From the NCBI RefSeq assembly GCF_003952365.1, contig NZ_CP034443.1, positions 1,047,001 through 1,111,000 on the forward strand: DNA of 64,000 bases, read 5' to 3'. This DNA is from Mesorhizobium sp. M9A.F.Ca.ET.002.03.1.2. GTDB taxonomy: Bacteria > Pseudomonadota > Alphaproteobacteria > Rhizobiales > Rhizobiaceae. This document shows, in pieces, positions 1 through 9,209 of the stretch (positions are counted from its first letter, which is position 1; each line of letters opens with the position of its first letter). The position numbers were made by a program, and so were the translations under genes. The notes beneath the pieces are model-generated. The model did not search any database, was not told the DNA's origin, and was given only the letters and a program-made list of their open reading frames with translations.

Positions 1-1588
1 CGAACTTCTCCGGCCCCAGCGCGTCGAGCTTCTGCTTGCCGCCGGCAGGCACGTTGCCGTTGAGATAGGGCACCATGGGTGCCGCCGCATCGGCCTTCGG
101 CTGCGGCCGGCCGCGTGTCTCGGGATGGCCGTTGACGCTGACATCGGCCAAATAGTTGAGCAGCTTGGTCGCGCGGTCCTGCCGCTTCACGCTCGCGAAC
201 AGTTCCGGCGTCGTATCGATAAACTTGGTCGTGTAGGAATTGTCGGCGAAACTCGGGTGGTTGATGATCGCCTCGAGGAAGGTGAGGTTGGTCGCCACGC
301 CGCGGATGCGGAACTCGCGCAGCGCGCGGTTCATGCGCGCGATCGCCTCGCCCGGCGTTGGCGCCCAGGCGGTAATCTTCTCCAGCAGCGGATCGTAGAA
401 ACGGGTGATCACCGCGCCCGAATAGGCGGTGCCTCCGTCGAGGCGGATGCCGAAACCGGTGGCGCCGCGATAGGCGGTGATGCGGCCATAGTCGGGAATG
501 AAGTTTTGCTCGGGATCTTCCGTGGTGATGCGGCACTGCAGCGCGTGGCCGTTCAGCCTGATATCCTTCTGCGCCGGCACGCCAGATTCCGGCGTGCCGA
601 TCGCGAAACCATCGAGGATGTGGATCTGCGCCTTGACGATGTCGATGCCGGTCACCTGCTCGGTGACGGTGTGCTCGACCTGGATGCGCGGGTTGACCTC
701 GATGAAGTAGAATTTACCGGTGTCGGCATCCTGCAGGAACTCCACCGTGCCGGCGCCGATATAGCTCGTCTCGCGGGCGATCTTCAGCGCATAACCGCAA
801 AGTTCCTCGCGCAGCGACATTTCGAGATACGGCGCCGGTGCGCGCTCGACGACCTTCTGGTTGCGGCGCTGGATGGAGCAGTCGCGCTCGAACAGATGCA
901 CGGCATTGCCTTGGCGGTCGCCAAGTACCTGCACCTCGACATGGCGGGCACGCTCGATCAACTTTTCGAGATAGACCTCGTCCTTGCCGAAGGCGGCTTT
1001 CGCCTCACGCTTGCCCTCCGTCACCTCGCGGGCGAGATCGGCTTCCGAGCGGATGGCGCGCATGCCGCGGCCGCCGCCGCCCCATGATGCCTTCAGCATC
1101 ACCGGATAGCCGATCGTCTTGGCGAGTGCCTTCACCGCCTCCATGTCGTCCGGCAACGGCTCGGTGGCGGGAACCACCGGCACGCCAACCTCGATCGCCA
1201 GGTTGCGTGCGGCGACCTTGTTGCCGAGCCTGCGCATCGTATCCGGCCTGGGTCCGATGAAAATGATGCCGGCCTTGGCGCAGGCTTCGGCGAATTCAGG
1301 ACTTTCCGACAACAGTCCGTAGCCCGGATGGATGGCATCGGCGCCCGAAAGCCTGGCGACGCGGATCACCTCCTCGATCGACAGATAGCTTTCGATCGGC
1401 CCCATATCCTTGGCGAGATGCGGCCCGCGCCCGACCTGGTAGCTTTCATCGGCCTTGAAGCGGTGCAGCGAGTATTTGTCCTCCTCGGCCCAGATCGCAA
1501 CGGTTTTGAGGCCGAGTTCGTTGGCCGCGCGGAAGACGCGGATAGCGATTTCGGACCGGTTGGCGACAAGGATCTTCGTGATTGCCAA
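1..1588 (-). CDS. pyc: Pyruvate carboxylase, N-terminal part (runs off the left edge)
   Basis: Biotin-dependent carboxylation of pyruvate to oxaloacetate, the main anaplerotic reaction of rhizobia. The visible part is the biotin carboxylase half: start MAITKILVANRSEIAIRVF, the glycine-rich ATP-grasp loop (ASWGGGGRGM), the ERDCSIQRRNQK motif and the EVNPRIQVEHTVTE catalytic block. The linker ending DALGPEKF leads into the carboxyltransferase domain, which lies outside the window. The linker resembles Rhizobium etli PycA and argues against acetyl- or propionyl-CoA carboxylase alpha subunits. No ATG fits. The start is read as TTG at 1588, with GGAG eight bases upstream; an in-frame TTG at 1594 is too close to that site. 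The gene is read leftward, away from the noncoding span to its right. Confidence 0.93.
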   Translation of the reverse strand, partial: MAITKILVANRSEIAIRVFRAANELGLKTVAIWAEEDKYSLHRFKADESYQVGRGPHLAKDMGPIESYLSIEEVIRVARLSGADAIHPGYGLLSESPEFAEACAKAGIIFIGPRPDTMRRLGNKVAARNLAIEVGVPVVPATEPLPDDMEAVKALAKTIGYPVMLKASWGGGGRGMRAIRSEADLAREVTEGKREAKAAFGKDEVYLEKLIERARHVEVQVLGDRQGNAVHLFERDCSIQRRNQKVVERAPAPYLEMSLREELCGYALKIARETSYIGAGTVEFLQDADTGKFYFIEVNPRIQVEHTVTEQVTGIDIVKAQIHILDGFAIGTPESGVPAQKDIRLNGHALQCRITTEDPEQNFIPDYGRITAYRGATGFGIRLDGGTAYSGAVITRFYDPLLEKITAWAPTPGEAIARMNRALREFRIRGVATNLTFLEAIINHPSFADNSYTTKFIDTTPELFASVKRQDRATKLLNYLADVSVNGHPETRGRPQPKADAAAPMVPYLNGNVPAGGKQKLDALGPEKF

Positions 1589-1679
1589 GGACAAGGCTCC
1601 GGACGCTGACGGGAAGGAACTGGCGCCATGATTAACGCGAAAATGCTGCAGCGCAAACAAAATCGGGCGGCGGTTAAAC

Positions 1680-1691
1680 CGATTTAAATCG
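1680..1691. promoter_or_regulatory. AT-rich palindrome upstream of pyc
   Basis: A perfect 12-bp palindrome, CGATTTAAATCG, lies about 90 bp upstream of the pyc start in the short noncoding stretch shared with the liv terminator. Its place and symmetry fit an operator or promoter element of pyc. No regulator is known from the sequence, and a chance palindrome is possible. Confidence 0.25.
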
Positions 1692-1766
1692 ATTCTTTGC
1701 GTTAGAGCGCCGCGCGTCCCCTCGAATGCGCAAGGGACGCTCTGACAACAGGCAATACATCAAACG

Positions 1767-1795
1767 AAAAATGCCCGGCGCAAGGCGCCGGGCAT
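1767..1795 (-). terminator. Rho-independent terminator of the liv operon
   Basis: An 11-bp perfect stem (1771-1781 with 1785-1795, loop AAG) is followed on the minus strand by a run of five T. It lies 25 bp past the stop of the last liv gene. Confidence 0.85.
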
Positions 1796-1820
1796 TCCGG
1801 AATTGTCGTCGTCGACAGGC

Positions 1821-2939
1821 TTACATCTTCTGAACGTAGGTGTACTTGCCGTCGTCGCCCTTCTTCCATTCGTACATGACGTAGCCAGGCAGCGTCGGAT
1901 CGCCCTTCTCGTCATAGGAAAGGTCGCCCAGCACGGTCTTGAACGGGCCGTTGGCCTTGAGAGCCTTGGCGACTTCCTGCGGATCGTTCGACTTGGCGGC
2001 CGTCGCGGCTGCCGCGATGGCCTGCATGGCGGCGTAGGAGTAGAGCGTGTAGGCCTCCGGCTCGAAGCCCTGCGCGCGGAACTTCTCGACGAGTTCCTTG
2101 TTCGCCGGGATCAGGCGCGGATCCGGCCCGAACGTGTTCAGCGTGCCCGCGACCGCGTCGCCAGCGATCGAGGCCAGCTCGTTCGATACGATGCCGTCGC
2201 CGGAAACCAGCGTGGCCTCGAGGCCCTGGTCAGCCACCTGGCGGATGATCAGGCCGGCTTCGGTGTGCAGACCACCCCAATAGATGATGGAAACGCCGGC
2301 TTCCTTCATCTTGGCGATCAACGCCGAGAAGTCCTTGTCGCCGACATTGACGCCTTCGTACATGACTTCCGTCACGCCGGCAGCGTTCATCGCCTTCTTG
2401 GTCTCGTCGGCAAGACCCTGACCATAGGTCGTCTTGTCGTGGATCACCGCGATCTTGGCATCCTTGAAGTTCGACGCGAGATAGGCGCCGGCGATGCTAC
2501 CCTGCTGGTCGTCACGTCCGCAGGTACGGAACGTGTTCCACAGGCCGCGCTCGGTGAATTGCGGGTTGGTCGCGGCCGGCGTGATCTCGAGGATACCGTT
2601 TTCAGCGTAGACTTCCGATGCCGGGATCGAAACGCCCGAGTTGAAGTGGCCGACCACGAACTTGACGCCGTCGCCGACGAACTTGTTGGCGACCGAAATG
2701 CCCTGCTTCGGATCGGAGACGTCGTCGCCGACCGTGAGCTTGATCTGCTCGCCGTTGATGCCGCCGGCCGCATTGATGTCGGCGACGGCCGCCTCGGCGC
2801 CCTTCTGCAGTTGCGCGCCGAAGGCGGCGTTCGGACCGGTGATCGGACCGGCAACGCCGACCAGGATGTCAGCCCACGCGCTGCCGCTGAACGCGACGAG
2901 CGCGGTCAGGGCGACGGCGGACAAAAGTGATTTTCTCAT
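1821..2939 (-). CDS. livJ: Branched-chain amino acid ABC transporter, substrate-binding protein (LivJ/LivK type)
   Basis: Periplasmic binding protein that delivers leucine, isoleucine, valine or related amino acids to the LivHM permease. It is 372 aa. A signal peptide ([20 protein letters not shown] then AWA) is cleaved before [12 protein letters not shown]. Type I periplasmic-binding features follow: [31 protein letters not shown] and the C-terminal [12 protein letters not shown]. The start is ATG 2939, preceded by GGGAG; an in-frame start at 2954 lies upstream of that site and is unlikely. It is the last gene of the leftward liv operon, about 140 bp after the small membrane gene, so it could have extra promoter or processing control, as binding proteins are usually needed in excess. 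Whether it is LivJ or LivK in specificity cannot be told. Confidence 0.9.
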   Translation of the reverse strand: MRKSLLSAVALTALVAFSGSAWADILVGVAGPITGPNAAFGAQLQKGAEAAVADINAAGGINGEQIKLTVGDDVSDPKQGISVANKFVGDGVKFVVGHFNSGVSIPASEVYAENGILEITPAATNPQFTERGLWNTFRTCGRDDQQGSIAGAYLASNFKDAKIAVIHDKTTYGQGLADETKKAMNAAGVTEVMYEGVNVGDKDFSALIAKMKEAGVSIIYWGGLHTEAGLIIRQVADQGLEATLVSGDGIVSNELASIAGDAVAGTLNTFGPDPRLIPANKELVEKFRAQGFEPEAYTLYSYAAMQAIAAAATAAKSNDPQEVAKALKANGPFKTVLGDLSYDEKGDPTLPGYVMYEWKKGDDGKYTYVQKM

Positions 2940-3078
2940 GTAAAACGCTCCCATTTACGGAGTGGGCGTGAATGATGCTTTCATGCGATGCCCACTTTTA
3001 CTCGCAGAAAGGGTACTTTGCCGATTTTCAGGCGCTTGTCACGCCGATTCATTCTTGAAACGGCGTTAATGGTGAACG

Positions 3079-3426
3079 TCAACCTTTTGGTTTCCAGCTC
3101 AAAAGCGATGCTCTTTCGTAGAGCCAGTTATACTGCGTCACCATCTGGTTGGTGCGCGTGTATTGATAGCCGATGAAGCCCAATATCATCAGGACTATGG
3201 TGTCGACGATGTAGTACTGCAGCGAGAACATCGTGCCGCCGAACAGCGCGTGATGGATGAACCTTACGGCGATGCCGAGGCCGAGCATATAGGCGAACAG
3301 CTGGAGGAAACTGCGCCATGTCTGGGCGCAGGCCTTGCCCGTCATCCATGCCGCCCAGCCGCCAAGCAGGCAGGTGACGAAGAAGAACTGCCAGACCGAG
3401 GGTTCCTCGTAGAGAATGCCCTGCAT
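3079..3426 (-). CDS. Small conserved membrane protein of the liv operon (DUF6867-like)
   Basis: A 115-aa protein with three likely membrane segments (about residues 12-30, 40-58 and 70-88) and a charged C-terminal tail ending SWKPKG. It contains no known catalytic motif. From memory it resembles the DUF6867 family found beside liv genes in Rhizobiales. It sits between livF (18 bp upstream) and the binding-protein gene, co-oriented, so it is probably co-transcribed with the transporter. A role in assembly or regulation of the transporter is only inference. Confidence 0.75.
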   Translation of the reverse strand: MQGILYEEPSVWQFFFVTCLLGGWAAWMTGKACAQTWRSFLQLFAYMLGLGIAVRFIHHALFGGTMFSLQYYIVDTIVLMILGFIGYQYTRTNQMVTQYNWLYERASLLSWKPKG

Positions 3427-3443
3427 GATGAAGACTCCTGAAC

Positions 3444-4172
3444 TCAGTGATGGCCGCCTTCGAGATAGGCGGCGCGCACGTCCGGATCGGCGAGCAGCTC
3501 CTTGCCGGTGCCGCTCATCGTCACATTGCCGTTGACCAAGACATAGCCGCGCGTGGCGAGCTTCAGCGCGCCGAAGGCGTTCTGCTCGACCAGGAACACG
3601 GTCAGCCCCTGCGTGCGGTTCAACTCGCGAATGGCGTCGAAGATCTGCTTGACGATCAGCGGCGCCAGGCCCAGCGACGGCTCGTCGAGCAGGAGCAGCT
3701 TCGGCCGCGCCATCAGCGCCCGGCCGATCGACAGCATCTGCTGCTCGCCGCCCGACAGCGTGCCGCCGCGCTGGGCAATGCGCTCCTTCAGGCGCGGAAA
3801 CAGAGTGAACACCTTCTCGACGTCCTCGTCGTAATGCTGGAGGTTGTCGAGGCTAGCGCCCATCTGCAGGTTTTCCATCACCGTCATGCGCGGGAAGATG
3901 CGCCGGCCCTCCGGCGACTGGGCGATGCGCATGCGCGCGATCTCATGGGTCGGCAATTGAGTGATGTCGGTGCCGGCGAAGGTGATGGTGCCCGCCCGCG
4001 CCCGTGGAGCACCAAAAATGGTCATCATCAGCGTCGACTTGCCGGCGCCATTGGCGCCGATCAGCGCCACGATCTCGCCCTGCTTGACGGTGACATCGAC
4101 GCCGTTCAACGCCCTGATGTTGCCGTAGTAGGTCTGGACGCCCTTGATATCGAGCAGCGTTGTGCCAGCCAT
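3444..4172 (-). CDS. livF: Branched-chain amino acid ABC transporter ATP-binding protein LivF
   Basis: One of the two cytoplasmic ATPases that drive LivHM. It is 242 aa, the usual LivF length. Walker A is GANGAGKS (39-46), the signature is LSGGEQQ (139-145), and Walker B is LLLLDEP (159-165), followed by the LivF-typical SLGLAPLIVKQIF. The switch histidine region is not obvious, as VEQNAF follows the D-loop in the LivF manner. Its ATG overlaps the livG stop by one base, so translation is likely coupled. Confidence 0.95.
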   Translation of the reverse strand: MAGTTLLDIKGVQTYYGNIRALNGVDVTVKQGEIVALIGANGAGKSTLMMTIFGAPRARAGTITFAGTDITQLPTHEIARMRIAQSPEGRRIFPRMTVMENLQMGASLDNLQHYDEDVEKVFTLFPRLKERIAQRGGTLSGGEQQMLSIGRALMARPKLLLLDEPSLGLAPLIVKQIFDAIRELNRTQGLTVFLVEQNAFGALKLATRGYVLVNGNVTMSGTGKELLADPDVRAAYLEGGHH

Positions 4173-5356
4173 TATTTACGCCCTCCGCGCCGGTTGGTGA
4201 CGCCCGGTGTCGACTTCGTCGCAGCCTTGGTGGTCGGCTTTGCTGCGGAAGATTTCGCGGCAGCAGGTTTCGCCTTCGGTTTGGCTTTGGTCGGCGATGC
4301 GGGCTTAGATGCGGCACTCGACCTTGCATCGACCTGCCCGGCCTTCGAGGCGCCCCTCGACACCGTGACGCGTTCGCCCTCGCTATGGCCGACCGTGTCG
4401 GTCACCGGTCCGGCGAGATACGAAGATGACGTGCCCGGGCCGTGCGCCGAATCCGGACCCGTATCCAGTTGCTCGATGACGTCTTCGTCGCCGACCTCGG
4501 TCAGCACCGTCTCGACCTCCTCGTCTTCGACCCCGAGATAGGCGGCGATGACCCGCGGGTCGGTGCGTACCGCCTGCGGGCTGCCGTCCGAAATCTTGCG
4601 GCCATATTCGAGCACCACGACGTGGTCGGAAATCTGCATGACCACCGCCATGTCGTGCTCGATCAGCAGGATCGAGGTGCCGGTATTGTCCTTGATGTCC
4701 ATCAGGAGCTCGTTGAGCGCCATTGATTCCTTTGGATTGAGCCCGGCGGCCGGTTCGTCGAGGCAGAGCAGTTCCGGACCCGTGCACATGGCCCGCGCGA
4801 TCTCCAGGCGCCGTTGTGCGCCGTAGGGCAGGTCGCCGGCCGGATCGTCGGCTCGGTCGACGAGGTTGGCCTTCTCCAGCCAGTGCCTGGCCAGGTCGAT
4901 CGACTCGGCCGACGCTGTCCGGTAGCCGCTGAAGCCGAACAGGCCGAGGACGGTGTAGCCGGACGCCTTCATCAGCTTGTTGTGCTGTGCCACCAGCAGG
5001 TTCTCCAGCAGCGTCATGCCCGAGAACAGACGAATGTTCTGGAAGGTGCGCGCCACCTTGGCACGCGCCGGAATCTCATGATTGGGCAATCGTTCGAGCA
5101 GATAGCTCGAGCCGTCGCGCCGATTGAGCGTAAGCATGCCTTCCGACGGTTTGTAGAAACCGGTGATGCAGTTGAACACGGTGGTCTTGCCGGCGCCGTT
5201 CGGTCCGATCAGGGCGGTAATCTCGCCGCGCCTGGCCTGGAAGGACAGGTCGCCGATGGCAACGAGACCGCCGAACTTCATCGACAGATGCTCGACCTGC
5301 AGTATGGCATCGTTCATGCCCGGGTTGGCTTTCTGAATCGAGCTCGCATCACTCAT
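4172..5356 (-). CDS. livG: Branched-chain amino acid ABC transporter ATP-binding protein LivG with long C-terminal tail
   Basis: Second ATPase of the Liv transporter. Walker A is GPNGAGKT (51-58). The LivG-type signature is [15 protein letters not shown], and Walker B is [20 protein letters not shown] and the closing PRVIAAYLG end the usual domain near residue 275. The protein is 394 aa, about 120 longer than typical LivG. The extra tail begins with an acidic stretch ([20 protein letters not shown]) and ends in an Ala/Lys/Pro/Thr-rich, very basic, disordered-looking region ([14 protein letters not shown]). Start and stop overlap those of livM and livF by single bases. Confidence 0.94.
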   Translation of the reverse strand: MSDASSIQKANPGMNDAILQVEHLSMKFGGLVAIGDLSFQARRGEITALIGPNGAGKTTVFNCITGFYKPSEGMLTLNRRDGSSYLLERLPNHEIPARAKVARTFQNIRLFSGMTLLENLLVAQHNKLMKASGYTVLGLFGFSGYRTASAESIDLARHWLEKANLVDRADDPAGDLPYGAQRRLEIARAMCTGPELLCLDEPAAGLNPKESMALNELLMDIKDNTGTSILLIEHDMAVVMQISDHVVVLEYGRKISDGSPQAVRTDPRVIAAYLGVEDEEVETVLTEVGDEDVIEQLDTGPDSAHGPGTSSSYLAGPVTDTVGHSEGERVTVSRGASKAGQVDARSSAASKPASPTKAKPKAKPAAAKSSAAKPTTKAATKSTPGVTNRRGGRK

Positions 5357-6951
5357 CAGCCGTGGCCCTCCTTGGTGAAGGAACCGGATACGGCCCTGCG
5401 CTCCTTGAGAAAGGCTGTCGGTTCACGACTGCCGACGAAGCCGCGCGGCTTCCAAACCATGACGATGACCATGGCCATGCCGAACAGCAGCATGCGGTAG
5501 AGTTCCGGAGTGAAATCTGGACCGAAGACCTGCTTCAGGAAATCGAGTTCGCGCAGCGCCTCGGTGCCGCCGATCATCACCATGGCTGCGACGGCAATGC
5601 CGACCAGCGAGCCCATGCCGCCAAGCACGACGATGGCCAGGATGATCGCTGATTCCAGGAAGATGAAGGATTCGGGGCTGACGAAACCTTGCCGCGCGGC
5701 GAAGAACGAGCCGGCGAAGCCGCCGAACATGGCGCCGGTGGCAAAAGCGGTGAGCTTGGTGGTGGTGGTGTTGATGCCGAGCGAGCGGCAGGCGATCTCG
5801 TCCTCGCGCAGCGCTTCCCAGGCGCGGCCGACGGGCATGCGCCTGAGCCTTATGGTGACGAAGGCGGTGAGCAGGCAGAGCCCGAGGATCAGGTAGTAGA
5901 GGAAGATCTTGTAGTAGGCGCCTGACTGGGCGATGTCGAGCACCTTGGCGATATAGTTCTCGTCCGAGACGTTGAACGACATCAGACCGAAGAAAGAGAC
6001 CTTTGGGATGCCTGAAATACCGGCCGATCCGTTGGTCACCTCGCGCCAGTTGATGATCACCAGCCTTATGATCTCGCCGAAGGCCAGCGTCACGATCGCC
6101 AGATAGTCGCCGCGCAGGCGCAGCACCGGAAAGCCGAGCATCACGCCCCAGAACGCGGCCATGGCGCCGGCGGCCGGCAGCAGGATCCAGAACGACAGGC
6201 CGTATTGCGTGCCGAGCAGTGCATAGGCATAGGCGCCGACGGCGTAGAAGGCGACATATCCGAGGTCGAGCAGACCGGCGAGGCCAACGACGATATTCAG
6301 CCCCCACGCCAGCATCACATAGATCAGGATCTGGATGCCGAAATTGTCGATCCATTTCAGCGAGCCCTGGAAGCCGCCCGCCATCGATCCGCTGTACAGC
6401 GCAAGCACCAGCACAACGATGACAGGATAGGTCGCCAGTGTGGCGATGCCCAATGCCGAGAAGTGCGCATGGATGAAGCTGCGGAAATAAAACAGCACCG
6501 AGGCCAGGGCGTAGATGATCGCCAGCGCTCGTGCGAACCGCGCATAACCGGCAAGGCCCGGCCCCAGCAAGGCATCAAGGGAGCCGGCCAGGAGAGCCAG
6601 AACGACCACTATGGCGATGGCTGCGATGAAATACGGCAACCGGAAGAACCGCGTGGCCACGGTGTCCGGCAACAGGCCGGTGGCGATATCGGCGATCTTC
6701 TGTTTAGCCAGGAAGGGCTGGCCATAGGCGATATAGACAAAGCGTCCGACCATGGTCAGCACAACCACGGCAAAGAGAAGCCACCAGCGCTGGACAAGGA
6801 TCAGTTCGTTCGAGATGTTCTGATCGGTCTTCAGCCCGATGAACAGCACGAACAGGCCGAGCACGATGGCGCCGGCATAAAACGCCTCGCGCGTGGCGCG
6901 TTGCACTGGGGTGGCGACGATGTCGCGCTCCGGAGATGCGGTGACGGCCAT
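5356..6951 (-). CDS. livM: Branched-chain amino acid ABC transporter permease LivM (long form)
   Basis: Inner-membrane permease subunit. At 531 aa it is longer than the ~320-430 aa of many LivM proteins, because about 200 N-terminal residues carry extra membrane segments (for example GAIVLGLFVLFIGL and LLFAVVVLTMVGRFVYIAYG). The core has the family motifs GLAGLLDLGYVAFYAVGAYAYALL, LRLRGDYLAIVTLAFGEIIR, and EDEIACRSLGINTTTTKLTAF, the EAA-like loop that docks the ATPase. It starts four bases after livH and its stop overlaps the livG start. Confidence 0.94.
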   Translation of the reverse strand: MAVTASPERDIVATPVQRATREAFYAGAIVLGLFVLFIGLKTDQNISNELILVQRWWLLFAVVVLTMVGRFVYIAYGQPFLAKQKIADIATGLLPDTVATRFFRLPYFIAAIAIVVVLALLAGSLDALLGPGLAGYARFARALAIIYALASVLFYFRSFIHAHFSALGIATLATYPVIVVLVLALYSGSMAGGFQGSLKWIDNFGIQILIYVMLAWGLNIVVGLAGLLDLGYVAFYAVGAYAYALLGTQYGLSFWILLPAAGAMAAFWGVMLGFPVLRLRGDYLAIVTLAFGEIIRLVIINWREVTNGSAGISGIPKVSFFGLMSFNVSDENYIAKVLDIAQSGAYYKIFLYYLILGLCLLTAFVTIRLRRMPVGRAWEALREDEIACRSLGINTTTTKLTAFATGAMFGGFAGSFFAARQGFVSPESFIFLESAIILAIVVLGGMGSLVGIAVAAMVMIGGTEALRELDFLKQVFGPDFTPELYRMLLFGMAMVIVMVWKPRGFVGSREPTAFLKERRAVSGSFTKEGHG

Positions 6952-6955
6952 GACC

Positions 6956-7858
6956 TCAGACCTTTTCGACTTCTGGCCGGCCCAGAATGCCGGAAGGCAG
7001 GAAGATCAGCACGATCGCCAGGATGGAGAAGGCGGCGACGTCCTTGTAGTCGATCGAGAAATAGGCCGACCACATGCTCTCGATGAAGCCGATCATCAGC
7101 CCACCGAGCACGGCGCCGGGCAGCGAGCCGATGCCGCCGAGCACCGCCGCCGTGAATGCCTTCACGCCGGGTGTGAAACCGTCGGAGAAGGCGATGACGC
7201 CGTAATACATCAGGAACAGCGTACCGGCGACGGCCGCAAGGGCCGCGCCCATGACGAAGGTGATCGAGATGGTACGGTCGACGTCGATGCCTAGCAATGC
7301 CGCCATCTTGCGGTCCTGCTCGCAGGCTCTTTGCGCTCGACCAAGCGACGTCCTGTTGACCAGGTACCAGAACAGCGCCAGCAGCAGCGCGGTGACGACG
7401 ACGATGATGATCTGCTTCAGCGACACGCTGATGCCCTCGATATTGTAGACCTTGGACACCATCGGCGGGATCGGCTTGTTGCGCGGCCCCTGCGTCACTT
7501 GGACGAAGTTGGACAGCGCGATCGACATGCCGATCGCGGTGATCAGCGGCGCCAGCCGGAACGAACCACGCAAGGGCCGGTAGGCCACCTTCTCGATCGT
7601 CCAGTTATACAGGCTGGTCAACAGCATCGCGACGATCATCATGACCAGGAGCGCGATCACCACCGGCACCGAATAGAACAACGCACCGAGGATGAGGAAA
7701 ACGATGAGGGCGGTAAAGGCGCCGATCATGAAGATGTCGCCATGGGCGAAATTGATCATGCCGATGATGCCGTAGACCATCGTGTAGCCGATCGCTATCA
7801 GCCCATAGATTGATCCCAGTGTCAGCCCGTTGATAAGCTGCTGGACAAAATACTGCAT
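6956..7858 (-). CDS. livH: Branched-chain amino acid ABC transporter permease LivH
   Basis: First gene of the liv operon, encoding the second permease subunit: 300 aa beginning MQYFVQQLINGLTLGSIYGL. Family motifs are GYTMVYGIIGMINFAHGD, the coupling loop RACEQDRKMAALLGIDVD, and AFTAAVLGGIGSLPGAVLGG. The start at 7858 has AGGGGAG nine bases upstream; a reading from 7960 adds 34 residues unlike any LivH. With LivM, LivG, LivF and the binding protein it forms a complete importer. Confidence 0.94.
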   Translation of the reverse strand: MQYFVQQLINGLTLGSIYGLIAIGYTMVYGIIGMINFAHGDIFMIGAFTALIVFLILGALFYSVPVVIALLVMMIVAMLLTSLYNWTIEKVAYRPLRGSFRLAPLITAIGMSIALSNFVQVTQGPRNKPIPPMVSKVYNIEGISVSLKQIIIVVVTALLLALFWYLVNRTSLGRAQRACEQDRKMAALLGIDVDRTISITFVMGAALAAVAGTLFLMYYGVIAFSDGFTPGVKAFTAAVLGGIGSLPGAVLGGLMIGFIESMWSAYFSIDYKDVAAFSILAIVLIFLPSGILGRPEVEKV

Positions 7859-7916
7859 GCTGTCGTGGCTCCCCTGGAATGTCGCCCATGCAGACGCATT
7901 CCTTTTCGTATTTCCC

Positions 7917-8081
7917 CTAGTCGTAAAGTTTCGAGCCCGGATTGCAACGTGATTTTTCAATCGTCATGCGTGATTTTGAAGCACGCAATCGAATTGCCCG
8001 TTCTTTCCCTTCGGGCCTCTGGACTATCGCGGACCCTATCATTGGCATAACGCAATGTCTTTGACGATTCGGCGTCAACAT
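7917..8081 (-). CDS. Candidate 54-aa basic peptide (possible leader) upstream of livH
   Basis: An ATG at 8081 follows AAAGGAGGTGC, a near-perfect Shine-Dalgarno sequence but only three bases from the AUG, and opens a 54-codon frame ending at 7917, 58 bp before livH. The product (MLTPNRQRHCVMPMIG, ending PGSKLYD) is basic, with many Arg and Lys, no membrane segment and no family I recognise. It lies in the likely 5' leader of the liv operon, so it could be a leader peptide or a small protein. It has few branched-chain codons, so a classical Leu/Ile/Val attenuator is not supported. Confidence 0.3.
   Translation of the reverse strand: MLTPNRQRHCVMPMIGSAIVQRPEGKERAIRLRASKSRMTIEKSRCNPGSKLYD
8061..8078 (-). 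promoter_or_regulatory. Hairpin at the start of the short leader ORF
   Basis: TTGACG and CGTCAA form a 6-bp inverted repeat around a 6-base loop, immediately after the AUG of the candidate leader peptide. It could be an operator or an RNA hairpin affecting initiation. The function is unknown. Confidence 0.3.
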
Positions 8082-8193
8082 GCACCTCCTTTCGAAGGAA
8101 TCGCCGTCAAAATAAGTTGATGAGCAGGATCGTTGCGTCGCCAAAGCGATCGATCTTTGCGTTCCCTTCGTTTCCCTAGGGTCAGGATCCCCG

Positions 8194-9195
8194 CTATTTG
8201 ACGACGAATCCGTGCGCGAACGGATCGCGGTCGTCGATGAAGATCGTGTTCAATCCGGTCATGCGCGCCCAGCCGCCGATCGAGGGAATGATCGCCGGAT
8301 TGCCCGCCACCGTGACTTCCTTTTCGACCCTGCCCTTGAACAGCGAGCCGATGATCGATTCATGAATGAAGTCGTCGCCGGCGCTGAGCCTGCCCTTGGC
8401 GTGAAGCTGCGCCATTCGCGCCGAGGTGCCGGTGCCGCAAGGCGAACGGTCGATCGCCTTGTCGCCGTAGAAGACCGCGTTGCGCGCATCCGCTTGGCTG
8501 TTGGTCGGCGCGCCCGTCCACAGCATATGCGACAGCCGGTCGATGCCGGGATTCTCGGGGTGCACGAAGGAGTACTTCTCGTTGAGTCGCTGCCGCACCA
8601 CCGGGCTCCAGGCGATTAAATCTCCGGCGGAATGGTCGGCCATGTCGCGATAGTTCTTTTGCGGCTCGACGATGGCATAGAAATTGCCGCCATAGGCGAC
8701 ATCGACGCTGATCTCGCCGAGCTGCGGACATTCGACCGTCAGACCCTCGGCATGAAGGAAGGACGGCACGTTGGTGATGCGCACCTCCTCGACATATTCA
8801 CCGACCTGCTTGTACTCGGCGATGACCAGGCCGGCCGGCGTGTCCAGCCTGAGCAAACCCGGCGTCTTCGGCTTGATCAGCCCGTGCTCGATGGCCATCG
8901 TCACCGTGCCGATGGTGCCGTGGCCGCACATCGGCAGGCAGCCCGAGGTTTCGATGAACAGAATGGCGATGTCGCAATCGGGCCTCGTCGGCGGATAGAG
9001 GATCGAGCCGGACATCACGTCATGGCCGCGCGGCTCGAACATCAGCCCAGTGCGGATCCAATCATATTCGGCCAGGAAATGCGCGCGCCGCTCCATCATC
9101 GTCGCCCCTTGGAGCAGCGGTCCGCCGCCGGCGACGAGCCGCACCGGATTGCCGCAGGTGTGGCCGTCGATGCAGAAGAAGGAGTGGCGCGCCAT
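8194..9195 (-). CDS. hypRE: 4-hydroxyproline 2-epimerase (proline racemase family)
   Basis: Interconverts trans-4-hydroxy-L-proline and cis-4-hydroxy-D-proline, the first step of hydroxyproline catabolism. It is 333 aa, the family length. Both catalytic cysteines are present, Cys90 in MCGHGTIG and Cys253 in SPCGTGTSA, so it is an epimerase/racemase rather than the Thr-containing trans-3-hydroxyproline dehydratase branch. Substrate choice (4-hydroxyproline rather than proline) is inferred from the neighbours: a D-amino acid oxidase 14 bp upstream and a DapA-like deaminase next in the same operon. The symbol follows Sinorhizobium usage. Confidence 0.88.
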   Translation of the reverse strand: MARHSFFCIDGHTCGNPVRLVAGGGPLLQGATMMERRAHFLAEYDWIRTGLMFEPRGHDVMSGSILYPPTRPDCDIAILFIETSGCLPMCGHGTIGTVTMAIEHGLIKPKTPGLLRLDTPAGLVIAEYKQVGEYVEEVRITNVPSFLHAEGLTVECPQLGEISVDVAYGGNFYAIVEPQKNYRDMADHSAGDLIAWSPVVRQRLNEKYSFVHPENPGIDRLSHMLWTGAPTNSQADARNAVFYGDKAIDRSPCGTGTSARMAQLHAKGRLSAGDDFIHESIIGSLFKGRVEKEVTVAGNPAIIPSIGGWARMTGLNTIFIDDRDPFAHGFVVK

Positions 9196-9209
9196 TTCTA
9201 GAGATCCCG

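Larger units (their letters stand above)
7859..8193. other. Noncoding span upstream of livH
   Basis: This 335-bp span must hold the liv promoter. It also contains the candidate short ORF and the hairpin listed separately. No clear sigma-70 pair could be chosen with confidence. The right end holds the 3' flank of the epimerase gene, which is transcribed toward the span. Confidence 0.5.

Noticed and set aside
125..1087. 320-codon rightward frame
   Set aside because: It lies opposite pyc, is Arg/Asp/Val/Gly-rich in the way of GC-rich antisense frames, and resembles no protein family.
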